Below the pieces are notes generated by a model. That model was not told the DNA's origin, made no database searches, and saw nothing but the letters and a program-made list of their open reading frames with translations. The translations under genes and the position numbers were made by a program. From an uncultured Anaerotignum sp. (GTDB taxonomy: Bacteria > Bacillota > Clostridia > Lachnospirales > Anaerotignaceae), in contig NZ_CAJMDQ010000064.1 of assembly GCF_905212195.1 (NCBI RefSeq), forward strand, positions 1-14,955: DNA of 14,955 nt, read 5' to 3'. Below, one piece after another: positions 1 to 7,190 of this stretch (positions within the stretch are counted from its first letter, which is position 1; each line of letters opens with the position of its first letter).

Positions 1-2196
1 CTGACACTGACAACAGCTGATTCCCTGACAACAGCACAGGATGCTCTGAAATTCACACTGAATTTCGACAACGTACTGGATATTACAGGTGACAATGTAG
101 AAATTCCTAAATCTGCAATCAGAGTAAAAGATGGCAACAGCTATCTGCAGAAAGGCAGCGAAGTAACTCTGTCTGACGTTAAGAAAACAGATGATACAGA
201 AGTAGAATTTACTCTGACAGAAGGTACAGCTTCCTTCGACAGAGGTATGGTAATCTGCGTAGACCTGTCTGGCCTGAAAATGGACAAAACATCCAAAGGC
301 AAAACAGCTACAGTATCCGTTGATTCCGACGATGTTGTAATCACAAACGGTGATGACCTGGTATTCGCTTCCGTAGAATCCGAAGGTATCAAAGCATCCG
401 TTAAAGACACAGTTGATGTTGCTACAGAAGAAGTTACAACACTGAAAGATGTTAAAATCGAAGCATCCGTTGGTAACTTCCAGGATTTCGCTGATTTCAG
501 TGGTGCAACAAAAGACACAATCAAACTGAAACTGAACAGCGGTTTTGAATTCGTTTACGATGCAGATGCAAGAGCAACTGTTGAAAACGGTGACAAAACA
601 TACAGACTGGTTACAGGCGAATATGATGACGATGAAATCGAATTCAGCCTGGACAAAATCAAATCCACAAACGACACAGACACAATCACAATCAAAGGTC
701 TGAAAATTGAAGCTACATCTGCTAAAGCAGGTTCCACAGCTACAATGAAAGTATACCTGACAGGTTGCGATACAGTATCTGTAGAAGTTGCTAAAGTAGT
801 TGACTACACAGTATCCATGACAGTTGATGAAGACGAAGACGTACCTGTAATCTACAGCGGCGTTAACGTTGACAACAAAGGTATCACAGACGACAGCGAT
901 CACGAATCTCTGGAAGTAACTCTGGAAGAAACATTCGCTGGCGCTTGGAACAACAGCAAAGACTTCACACTGTCCGTTCCTGAAGGCGTATACATCGTAG
1001 ATGTAGATGCTACAGCAGAAAACAATGGTGTAACAGATGAACACGCTTGGTTCGAAGCAGCTTACGAAGAAGGCGACTATGTTGACCTGACATTCAAGAG
1101 AAGAGGCTGGACAGAAACAGATCCTAACGGTAACGGTGCTTCTAAAGACCCCGCTGAACTGACATTCACACTGGTTCTGGTTGCTGACCCTAACTTCGAA
1201 GGCGACGTAACTCTGAAACTGACAGGCGATGCAGTTGACGAACAGGAAGTAACAATCGCTAAATTCGTTAAACCTTATGTAGTAGAAGCTCAGCAGAACG
1301 ACATGCAGATCGACTACAGAAACACAGAAATCCCTACATCCGTAGTGGTTAAAGAAGCTGAAGCTGGTCTGTGGGACAAAGGTACAAAATTCGTACTGTC
1401 TCTGGACAAAATCGACTTCGATGACGAAGGCACAATCGCTGTAGATGACAAATCCGGTCTGGAAGTTAAAGACGATGAAGTAAAAACAACAACAGTTGAT
1501 GGCGACGACGCTGTTTACTTCGTAGTAGATTCCAGAAGTGATGACGAACCCGCTACAGTAACAATCTCCGGTCTGCAGCTGTACATGGACAGAAGCCTGC
1601 CCGCAGGTGCTTATGACCTGGAAATGGTTTCTCCCGAAATGAACGATCCTTACGAAAGTACAGTAGTACTGAACGGTACTAAAGACAAAGTTGATGGCGA
1701 AAACAGAACAATCGCTGACATCAACGACGATTTCGTAAGTTACACAGCAAAAGCTGGTTTCGTTAACATCGTAACAGCTGGTCGTGAAGATACAGATTCC
1801 TTCACAACTAAAGTAGTCGTTCCCGTTGGCGAATCTTACCTGATTTCCGGTGAAAACAAAGTTGAAATCCCCGTACCTGCTTACATCAATGCAGCTGGTT
1901 ACACAATGCTGCCTCTGAGAGCAGTAGCAGTTGCTCTGGGTATCAACGAAAACAACGTTCTGTGGGATCAGGCATCTAGAACAGCTACAGTAATGTACGG
2001 TTCTAAGATCATCAACATGACTCTGGGTCAGAAAGTTGTTTACGTAAACGGCGCTATGATTCCTGCTACAGCAGCAGTTGAAATCACAAACGACAGAATG
2101 TTCCTGGGCCTGAGAGATCTGGGTACAGCTCTGGGCGTAACAGACATCACATGGGATGGCGCTACAAAGACAGCTACACTGAACGGCAGCAAATAA
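1..2196 (+). CDS. Stalk-domain surface protein, copy 1 (5' end outside window)
   Basis: The frame is open from base 1 to the TAA at 2194-2196, giving 731 residues. Alignment by eye with the two complete copies downstream suggests that only the signal peptide and roughly the first 60 residues are missing. The body contains the blocks shared by all copies: VPVIYSGVNV near residue 281, GAWNNSKDFT, VADPNFEGDV, QNDMQIDYRNT and MDRSLPAGAYDL. The last 112 or so residues hold two stalk motifs (YINAAGYTMLPLRAVAVALG and then MFLGLRDLGTALGV), the family often labelled copper amine oxidase N-terminal-like. No catalytic amine oxidase part is present, so no enzyme activity is implied. An exported structural surface protein is the likely role, by inference. 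It has two cysteines (codons at 256-258 and 766-768) where the other copies have none. The central block resembles copy 3, while the C-terminal part resembles copy 2. Codon use is very biased (Leu CTG, Thr ACA, Arg AGA), a sign of high expression. Confidence 0.85.
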   Translation: MTLTTADSLTTAQDALKFTLNFDNVLDITGDNVEIPKSAIRVKDGNSYLQKGSEVTLSDVKKTDDTEVEFTLTEGTASFDRGMVICVDLSGLKMDKTSKGKTATVSVDSDDVVITNGDDLVFASVESEGIKASVKDTVDVATEEVTTLKDVKIEASVGNFQDFADFSGATKDTIKLKLNSGFEFVYDADARATVENGDKTYRLVTGEYDDDEIEFSLDKIKSTNDTDTITIKGLKIEATSAKAGSTATMKVYLTGCDTVSVEVAKVVDYTVSMTVDEDEDVPVIYSGVNVDNKGITDDSDHESLEVTLEETFAGAWNNSKDFTLSVPEGVYIVDVDATAENNGVTDEHAWFEAAYEEGDYVDLTFKRRGWTETDPNGNGASKDPAELTFTLVLVADPNFEGDVTLKLTGDAVDEQEVTIAKFVKPYVVEAQQNDMQIDYRNTEIPTSVVVKEAEAGLWDKGTKFVLSLDKIDFDDEGTIAVDDKSGLEVKDDEVKTTTVDGDDAVYFVVDSRSDDEPATVTISGLQLYMDRSLPAGAYDLEMVSPEMNDPYESTVVLNGTKDKVDGENRTIADINDDFVSYTAKAGFVNIVTAGREDTDSFTTKVVVPVGESYLISGENKVEIPVPAYINAAGYTMLPLRAVAVALGINENNVLWDQASRTATVMYGSKIINMTLGQKVVYVNGAMIPATAAVEITNDRMFLGLRDLGTALGVTDITWDGATKTATLNGSK

Positions 2197-2234
2197 TTTG
2201 TTCCCACTAAGTGTTTAACCTTTGTGAGAATAAG

Positions 2235-2264
2235 AGACCTCCTCTTTTGAGGAGGTCTTTTTTT
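2235..2264 (+). terminator. Rho-independent terminator of copy 1
   Basis: A perfect 10-bp stem (AGACCTCCTC at 2235-2244 with GAGGAGGTCT at 2249-2258) closes a TTTT loop. It is followed by an unbroken run of T to 2264. It lies 38 nt after the stop codon and ends the copy 1 transcript. Confidence 0.95.
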
Positions 2265-2598
2265 ATTGTTTTTTCTGTGGTATCATATAGTCCTTCACAC
2301 GCTTGGTTCCCTTTTTTCTTTTTATATGTATTTCCACTCTTTTTTTCCCGCTTTTTCCTTTCCATATATTTCCTATTACATTCGTATACATATGTATTAT
2401 ATAAGTAAATAATTGTATATTATTAGTGTATATTTTTGTGTACTGTGAAGTCGAACTGTAGGAAATTCGTAAGATTTTTATAAGACAGTATTTTGCAAAA
2501 TGTCTGGAAAACGTTGAAATATCAGGAAAAACTCGTGTTTTTTCTGCCTTTGAAAATTTGTCAAAAGGTTACAGTTCTGTTACATCCGAAATTTCCTC
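2265..2598. other. AT-rich intergenic spacer, no gene seen
   Basis: This stretch is rich in T-tracts (2311-2360) and in alternating TA-rich sequence (2380-2435). Short open frames cross it, but they have no convincing ribosome binding site, and one of them crosses the terminator. Such DNA may be curved or act as an UP-like region for the strong promoter just downstream. That is inference only. Confidence 0.5.
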
Positions 2599-2627
2599 TT
2601 GCCAAAAATGCTGTGCATAAGTATAAT
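2599..2627 (+). promoter_or_regulatory. Vegetative (sigmaA-type) promoter of copy 2
   Basis: A TTGCCA -35 box (2599-2604) and a perfect TATAAT -10 box (2622-2627) are separated by the optimal 17 nt. Transcription should begin near 2634, which leaves a leader of about 222 nt before the start codon of copy 2. It is one of the two best vegetative promoters in the window. Confidence 0.8.
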
Positions 2628-2633
2628 GAACTT

Positions 2634-2855
2634 GCATACGAAATCTGTGCTTTCTCTGTATCACTTCGGCACAGACGAAGATTGTACCAAGGAATCCGAG
2701 GCTCTTTGCGGAATGGGGGAATGAACCGCAGTGCCCAAGGTGCCGTTTTTGCCTGTGGCGGACGGTAGAGAGGCGGTACAGACCAGTGGCAGGTTCGTTG
2801 TATAATTATGAAACGAAAAAGAGATGAAAAGACGAGACAAAAGGAGGAATGAACC
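2634..2855 (+). promoter_or_regulatory. Long 5' leader of copy 2, possibly structured
   Basis: The predicted transcript has about 222 untranslated bases. Complementary pairs can be seen: CTTCG/CGAAG (2664-2668 with 2676-2680), a possible closing helix TGTACC/GGTACA (2683-2688 with 2775-2780), and inside it TGCGG/CCGCA (2707-2711 with 2726-2730). An element shared with the copy 3 leader lies at 2794-2817, and the ribosome binding site AAAAGGAGG at 2839-2847. I could not match it to a known riboswitch class. A long stable leader would suit an abundant surface protein, but the fold is unproven. Confidence 0.4.
2794..2817 (+). promoter_or_regulatory. Conserved leader element with inverted repeat (copy 2)
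   Basis: TTCGTT (2794-2799) and AACGAA (2812-2817) form an inverted repeat around a 12-nt AT-rich centre that contains TATAAT (2801-2806). The first 23 bases match the element at 7137-7159 upstream of copy 3 at 20 positions, and the rest of the two leaders is far less alike. It could be an operator, an mRNA hairpin or a secondary -10 box. No good -35 box stands in front of the TATAAT. Confidence 0.5.
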
Positions 2856-5261
2856 ATGAAGAAATTTCTTTCCATGGTGATGGCTGCGGCTATGGTCGTA
2901 TCCCTGGTTCCAGGGGCTGCATTTGCGGCTTCCGGCGACGTAAAAGCTACAGCTAAGGTTGTGGGTTCCAAGAACTACACACAGGACGAGATCGAGTCCA
3001 GCAAAGTTAACAAAAAAGTATCTGGCCCCGAAGCTCAGCTGACATTCACAACAGCTGACTACGCTTCCAATTCCGATACAGCAGTGAAATACACTCTGTC
3101 TCTGGATAACGCGGATTTCTACAAATCCGGCAGCGCAATCGCTGACAAAGGCAAACTGTCCATCACACTCAAAGGTGACAAAACAGTAACAAAACAGGCT
3201 GGCGAAAGCGACAAAGACGTTGAATTCACAGACGTTTATGACAACGGCAACAAAGTAAAAATCGCATCCGTAAAATTTACAGACAGCGATGAAGTAGAAG
3301 TTGTAATCGACGGTAAAATGGACAGAGGCTCCGTTCTGGCCTTTGACCTGACTTCCGTAATGGACAAAACAACAAAAGGCAAACAGGCAAAAGTAACTGT
3401 TGAATCCGATGATATCACAATCTCCAACGGTTCCGACCTGACATACGCTTCCGTTGAAGCAAAAGGCATCAAAGCATCCGTAAAAGATACTGTTGATGTT
3501 GCTCCCGAAGAAGTCGTTGAACTGAAAGAACTGAAGATTGAACCCGCTGTTGGCGACAACATCGGCGCAGTTATCAAAACAGACGGCAAACTGAAACTGA
3601 AACTGAGCAGCGGTTTCGAATTTGCTGGCAAAAAGACAGATCTGAAATTCAGTGTAGGTAACCCTACAATCGACAGCTTCGAAGACGATGAAATCGTAAT
3701 GAACATCGGTGACACAGTTCGCGCAGCTGACGTACTGAAAATCACAGGTCTGAAAGTGGAAGCTACTTCCGCAAAAGCAGGCGCAGTTGCTACTCTGAAA
3801 GTTTACGCTGACGGCAACGACACAGTTTCCGTAGAAGTAGCAAAAGTTGTTGATTCCGCAGTTGTACTGTCCGTTGATAAAGACGCAGACGTACCCGTAA
3901 TCTACAGCGGCGTTAACGTGAAAAACGTTGGTATCACAAACAGCAGCGACCACGAATCTCTGGAAGTAACTGTTAAAGAAACATTCCCCGGCGCTTGGAA
4001 CAACAGCAAAGACTTCACATTCAAACTGCCTCAGGGCGTTTACATCGCTGGCGTTCAGAGCGTAACAGCTGACAACATGAATGTAAAAGATACAACAGAA
4101 TGGTTCGAAACCGCTTACGATAAAGGCGATTACGAAACTCTGACATTCAAAAAGAGAACATGGGATGAAACAGATCCTGCGAAAAAAGATAAAGCAGAAC
4201 TGAAATTCACTCTGGTTCTGGTTGCAGACCCTAACTTCGAAGGCGATGTAACTCTGACAATGACAGGCGACGCGCTGAAAGAACAGAAAGTTACAGTAGC
4301 TAAATTCGTAAAACCTTTCACAGTAGAAGCAAAACAGAACGACATGCAGATCGACTACAGAAACACAAAAGTTCCTACAGATGTAGTCATCAAAGAAGCA
4401 GAAGCTGGTCTGTGGGATAAGAACGTAACATTCGCTCTGTCTCTGGATAAGATCAACTTCGACGACGATGCAAAAGTAACAGTAGACGATAAGAGCGGTC
4501 TGAAAGTAAAAGACGTGAAAACAACAAAAGGCGTTGTTACTTTCAAAGTAGACTCTAAGAGCGATGACAAACCCGCAGAAGTAACAGTTTCCGGCCTGAC
4601 ACTGTTCATGGACAGAAACCTGCCTGCAGGTGCTTATGACCTGGATGTATTCTCTCCCGTAATGCTGGGTGCAGACAACGGCAGCAGAGACACAGTTGCA
4701 GATCAGAAAGGCACAATCACAGACAACGGCTTCCTGTCTCAGGATATCCTGGGCAAATCCACAACAAAACGTGTGGTTGCTGACGTAAACGATGATTTCT
4801 ACAGCACAACAGCAAAAGCTGGCTTCGTAAACATCATCACAGCTGGTCGTGAAGACACAGATTCCTTCACAACAAAAGTAGTAGTTCCCGTAGGTGAAAA
4901 ATACATCGTTTCCGGCGAAAACAAAGTTGAAATCGATGTACCCGCTTACATCAATGCAAACGGCTACACAATGCTGCCTCTGAGAGCTGTAGCAGTTGCT
5001 CTGGGCATCAACACAAACAACGTTCTGTGGGATCAGAACACAAGAACAGCTACAATCATGTACGGTTCTAAGATCATCAACATGACATATGGTCAGAAAG
5101 TTGTATACGTAAACGGCGCTATGATCCCTGCAACAGCTTCTGTTGAAATCAAAGACAACAGAATGTTCCTGGGCATGAGAGATCTGGGCAACGCTCTTGG
5201 CGTAACAGATATCACATGGGATCAGGCTACAAAAACAGCAACACTGAACGGCGGTAAATAA
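2856..5261 (+). CDS. Stalk-domain surface protein, copy 2 (complete)
   Basis: This is an 801-residue exported protein. The ATG at 2856 follows AAAAGGAGG with good spacing and opens a clear Sec signal peptide (MKKFLSMV start, hydrophobic core, likely cleavage after AFA at about residue 24). A beta-rich body follows. The blocks shared with copies 1 and 3 lie near residues 346 (VPVIYSG), 457 (VADPNFEGDV), 497 (MQIDYRNT) and 585 (MDRNLPAGAYDL). Residues 690-801 hold the two stalk motifs (YINANGYTMLPLRAVAVALG; MFLGMRDLGNALGV). No cysteine was seen. It carries more lysine than copy 3, so surface charge differs between copies. No catalytic site or sortase motif is visible. It is most likely a major surface-coat or S-layer-like protein, with attachment possibly through the C-terminal domain (inference). 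It has its own strong promoter and its own terminator. Confidence 0.9.
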   Translation: MKKFLSMVMAAAMVVSLVPGAAFAASGDVKATAKVVGSKNYTQDEIESSKVNKKVSGPEAQLTFTTADYASNSDTAVKYTLSLDNADFYKSGSAIADKGKLSITLKGDKTVTKQAGESDKDVEFTDVYDNGNKVKIASVKFTDSDEVEVVIDGKMDRGSVLAFDLTSVMDKTTKGKQAKVTVESDDITISNGSDLTYASVEAKGIKASVKDTVDVAPEEVVELKELKIEPAVGDNIGAVIKTDGKLKLKLSSGFEFAGKKTDLKFSVGNPTIDSFEDDEIVMNIGDTVRAADVLKITGLKVEATSAKAGAVATLKVYADGNDTVSVEVAKVVDSAVVLSVDKDADVPVIYSGVNVKNVGITNSSDHESLEVTVKETFPGAWNNSKDFTFKLPQGVYIAGVQSVTADNMNVKDTTEWFETAYDKGDYETLTFKKRTWDETDPAKKDKAELKFTLVLVADPNFEGDVTLTMTGDALKEQKVTVAKFVKPFTVEAKQNDMQIDYRNTKVPTDVVIKEAEAGLWDKNVTFALSLDKINFDDDAKVTVDDKSGLKVKDVKTTKGVVTFKVDSKSDDKPAEVTVSGLTLFMDRNLPAGAYDLDVFSPVMLGADNGSRDTVADQKGTITDNGFLSQDILGKSTTKRVVADVNDDFYSTTAKAGFVNIITAGREDTDSFTTKVVVPVGEKYIVSGENKVEIDVPAYINANGYTMLPLRAVAVALGINTNNVLWDQNTRTATIMYGSKIINMTYGQKVVYVNGAMIPATASVEIKDNRMFLGMRDLGNALGVTDITWDQATKTATLNGGK

Positions 5262-5298
5262 TCATCCGTTGTATTCCAAACCCTTATGTATAGAAAAG

Positions 5299-5322
5299 AG
5301 GCTCCTGCGGGAGCCTTTTTTC
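5299..5322 (+). terminator. Rho-independent terminator of copy 2
   Basis: A 7-bp GC-rich stem (AGGCTCC at 5299-5305 with GGAGCCT at 5310-5316) with a TGCG loop is followed by six T. It begins 37 nt after the stop codon. Confidence 0.93.
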
Positions 5323-5393
5323 CTTTTGCAAATAGCGCCTATAAGTTAGGTAGAAATACACCAGTTTTTAAAATTACCCCATAAGAAAATATG

Positions 5394-5430
5394 ACAGCTG
5401 GAATTCTGATGCACAAAGGATTCCGGCTGT
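5394..5430 (+). terminator. Second hairpin downstream of copy 2, possible backup terminator
   Basis: An inverted repeat of 13 pairs (5394-5406 with 5418-5430, two of them G-T wobbles) closes an 11-nt loop and is followed by T-rich sequence (TTATTTTGCC). It lies about 70 nt beyond the first terminator. It may catch read-through before the tolC-like gene. The T-run is broken, so efficiency is uncertain. Confidence 0.5.
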
Positions 5431-5521
5431 TTATTTTGCCTTGTTTTTGAATGGGATTTTTTGTTTTTCCCGAAGAAATATTTAAGAAATATGAAAGCAC
5501 CTGTTTTTTTTCTCAAGAATA

Positions 5522-5530
5522 TGGTATAAT
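5522..5530 (+). promoter_or_regulatory. Extended -10 promoter of the TolC-like gene
   Basis: TGGTATAAT is a perfect extended -10 element (TGn plus TATAAT). A clear -35 box is missing, as often happens with extended -10 promoters. A T8 tract (5504-5511) lies where the -35 and upstream spacer would be. The start codon at 5582 is about 45 nt from the predicted transcription start. Confidence 0.7.
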
Positions 5531-5581
5531 TGGTTTTACTATAAACATATCTTGGGATATTACCCACAGGAGGTTTGAGAG

Positions 5582-6784
5582 ATGAAGAAATATTTTGCCA
5601 AAGGAAAAACCGTTGCGGCAACGGCTATGGCTGCCTTGCTGGTATCTACTACAGCATTTGCGGCGGAAAAGCCTCAGGAATCCATCCCTGCTACGGAAAT
5701 TTTGACCATAGAAGAAGCGCAGGCACTGGAAGCCCAGAAGGAAAAAGAACTGACTTTTGAAGAAGCAGTGGAACTGGCTACCAAAAACAGCTCTGATTTG
5801 CGTTCTGTGGCGGAAACAGCCGATTATTTGCAGGATTTGAAAGAAGATATCTGGGATATCACAGGTTCTTTCTCCGTGCCTACGGTATCTTATCAGCAGT
5901 GGGTGGATGATGACATTTATGCCATCTATTCTTCCATCCAGAACATCAGCAGCAGCATGACCAAAAACCGCTACTCTGAAGAACTGACAAAAATTTCTTT
6001 GGAAGCAACCGTAAAGAATTACTATACTTCCATTTTCAGTGACCAGAGCTCTCTGGAACTGGCCAAAAAAGATATGGCAGTGAAAAAGACATTGTGGGAA
6101 CAGGGTCAGCGGAAAAACCAGCTGGGTCTGCTCAGCGATTATGACCTGAACACCCTCCGTTCCGATTATGAACAGGCACAGTATAACGTGACAAAGCTGG
6201 AAATGGCCCTGGAACAGGAATATCTGTCCTTCTATAACTTCATTGGCGAAGATAGAGAAAAGGACTATACACTGGTTTATGACGTGGAATATACCCCTTA
6301 TGAGCTGCCTCAGCCCATGACACAGTATATCAACAGCAAAATGAACACAGACTATACCATCAAATTGCAGGAACAGGCAGTGGAAGACGCAGAATTCAAT
6401 AAGAATTACATGTCCATGTCCTCCACAAATGCAACTTCTGCCAACAACAAACATTCCTATGAGGAAGCAAAACGCAGCCTGAAAACAGCTAAGGACAGCA
6501 AAGAACTTGCTATCCAGAATGCGTATAATTCCATCCTGTCTTTGGAAAGCCAGTATGATTCCGCAGTGACCACACTGGAACAGGCAAAAGCAGCACAGCG
6601 TGCAGCAGAAGTAAATTATAAAGCAGGCAATACAACAGCCATTACATTAGACCAGGCAGCCCTGGCAGTGGAACAGGCACAGAACGCTGTGACACAGCTG
6701 GAATATGCCCACGACATGCAGATTTATCAGTTCGAAAATACAGAACTGCTCTCCAGCGGCACAACAGGAAAAACTTCCGCATGA
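5582..6784 (+). CDS. TolC-family (outer membrane efflux protein-like) exported helical protein
   Basis: This 400-residue protein has an ATG after AGGAGG (5568-5573). A Sec signal peptide ends near residue 27 (AFA before AEKPQ). The mature part shows the two-repeat TolC pattern: LTFEEAVELATKNSSDLRS near residue 57, long coiled-coil helices (YEQAQYNVTKLEMALEQEY, then ESQYDSAVTTLEQAKAAQRA), and the typical AGNTTAITLDQA turn before the last helix. In TolC of diderm bacteria, segments between the helices form an outer-membrane beta-barrel. Here those segments are short (around residues 95-125 and 275-295), as expected for a monoderm host. The protein may form a helical conduit or spacer in or on the cell wall, perhaps with an ABC or RND-like exporter encoded elsewhere. 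No export partner gene is adjacent. It lies between two surface-protein genes but has its own promoter and terminator, so the link is positional only. Confidence 0.8.
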   Translation: MKKYFAKGKTVAATAMAALLVSTTAFAAEKPQESIPATEILTIEEAQALEAQKEKELTFEEAVELATKNSSDLRSVAETADYLQDLKEDIWDITGSFSVPTVSYQQWVDDDIYAIYSSIQNISSSMTKNRYSEELTKISLEATVKNYYTSIFSDQSSLELAKKDMAVKKTLWEQGQRKNQLGLLSDYDLNTLRSDYEQAQYNVTKLEMALEQEYLSFYNFIGEDREKDYTLVYDVEYTPYELPQPMTQYINSKMNTDYTIKLQEQAVEDAEFNKNYMSMSSTNATSANNKHSYEEAKRSLKTAKDSKELAIQNAYNSILSLESQYDSAVTTLEQAKAAQRAAEVNYKAGNTTAITLDQAALAVEQAQNAVTQLEYAHDMQIYQFENTELLSSGTTGKTSA

Positions 6785-6818
6785 GCCAAAAATGAGAAAA
6801 TGTTAAGAGAATTATGAG

Positions 6819-6854
6819 AAAAAAGGACGTTTTTATGAGAAACGTCCTTTTTTT
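6819..6854 (+). terminator. Rho-independent terminator of the TolC-like gene
   Basis: An 11-bp stem (AAAGGACGTTT at 6822-6832 with AAACGTCCTTT at 6840-6850) closes a 7-nt loop. It is extended by A-T pairs and ends in seven T (6848-6854). It begins 34 nt after the stop codon. Confidence 0.94.
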
Positions 6855-6941
6855 GTAATTTTTAGAAATCCCGGAAAATCAAGGTTTTCTTCACTTATGT
6901 TTCAGTAATTTTACATTGAAATTAGAGTTTGGCAAAGTCTA

Positions 6942-6970
6942 TTGTCAATCTTTTTTTTTACGGATATAAT
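6942..6970 (+). promoter_or_regulatory. Vegetative (sigmaA-type) promoter of copy 3 with T9 tract in the spacer
   Basis: TTGTCA (6942-6947) and TATAAT (6965-6970) are separated by exactly 17 nt. The spacer contains nine consecutive T (6951-6959). Transcription should begin near 6977 and give a leader of about 214 nt. A homopolymer in a promoter spacer can change length by slippage and switch expression. Here it stands at the optimal spacing. Confidence 0.82.
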
Positions 6971-6976
6971 AGCGTT

Positions 6977-7190
6977 GCAAAGTTCAAACGCACAAAACAT
7001 GCAGGGAATATGCAGATTTTGCTTTGAAGAATATGGGAATAAAGATCATGGATTTTGTTTGGAATCATGGGGGACAGAAGAAGTGGTCTGGGGGATTTTT
7101 CAAGGTATGTATGTCTTTTGTGCGAAAAAATGCATCTTCGTTTTATAACTATGCAACGACATTTTTACAGAAGCAAAAGGAGGAACAGAC
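6977..7190 (+). promoter_or_regulatory. Long 5' leader of copy 3
   Basis: About 214 untranslated bases precede the start codon, close to the length of the copy 2 leader. A small hairpin (GCGTT 6972-6976 with AACGC 6987-6991) sits at the predicted 5' end. The shared element lies at 7137-7160 and the ribosome binding site AAAAGGAGG at 7175-7183. Short open frames through the leader lack ribosome binding sites and were not annotated. Confidence 0.4.
7137..7160 (+). promoter_or_regulatory. Conserved leader element with inverted repeat (copy 3)
   Basis: TTCGTT (7137-7142), 12 nt, then AACGAC (7155-7160): the same spacing as the element at 2794-2817, with the repeat itself one base less perfect. 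Identity is 20 of 23 bases, and the distance to the start codon is similar (31 against 39 nt). Conservation in otherwise dissimilar leaders points to selection on this site. Confidence 0.5.

Noticed and set aside
690..2196. Copper amine oxidase enzyme
   Set aside because: Only the small stalk-like domain gives the family its name. No catalytic domain, topaquinone motif or copper-binding histidine set is present.
2493..2768. Short + strand open frames in the copy 2 upstream region (also 2211-2408)
   Set aside because: The first crosses the strong promoter at 2599-2627 and the second crosses the copy 1 terminator. Neither has a ribosome binding site or a recognisable product.
2683..2780. Known riboswitch (c-di-GMP, c-di-AMP, cobalamin, guanidine) in the copy 2 leader
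   Set aside because: None of the conserved core motifs I know for these classes is present. Only unassigned stems are visible.
2661..3953. 430-codon minus-strand open frame over copy 2 and its leader
   Set aside because: Same codon-bias artefact. It crosses the promoter-proximal leader and has no credible start.
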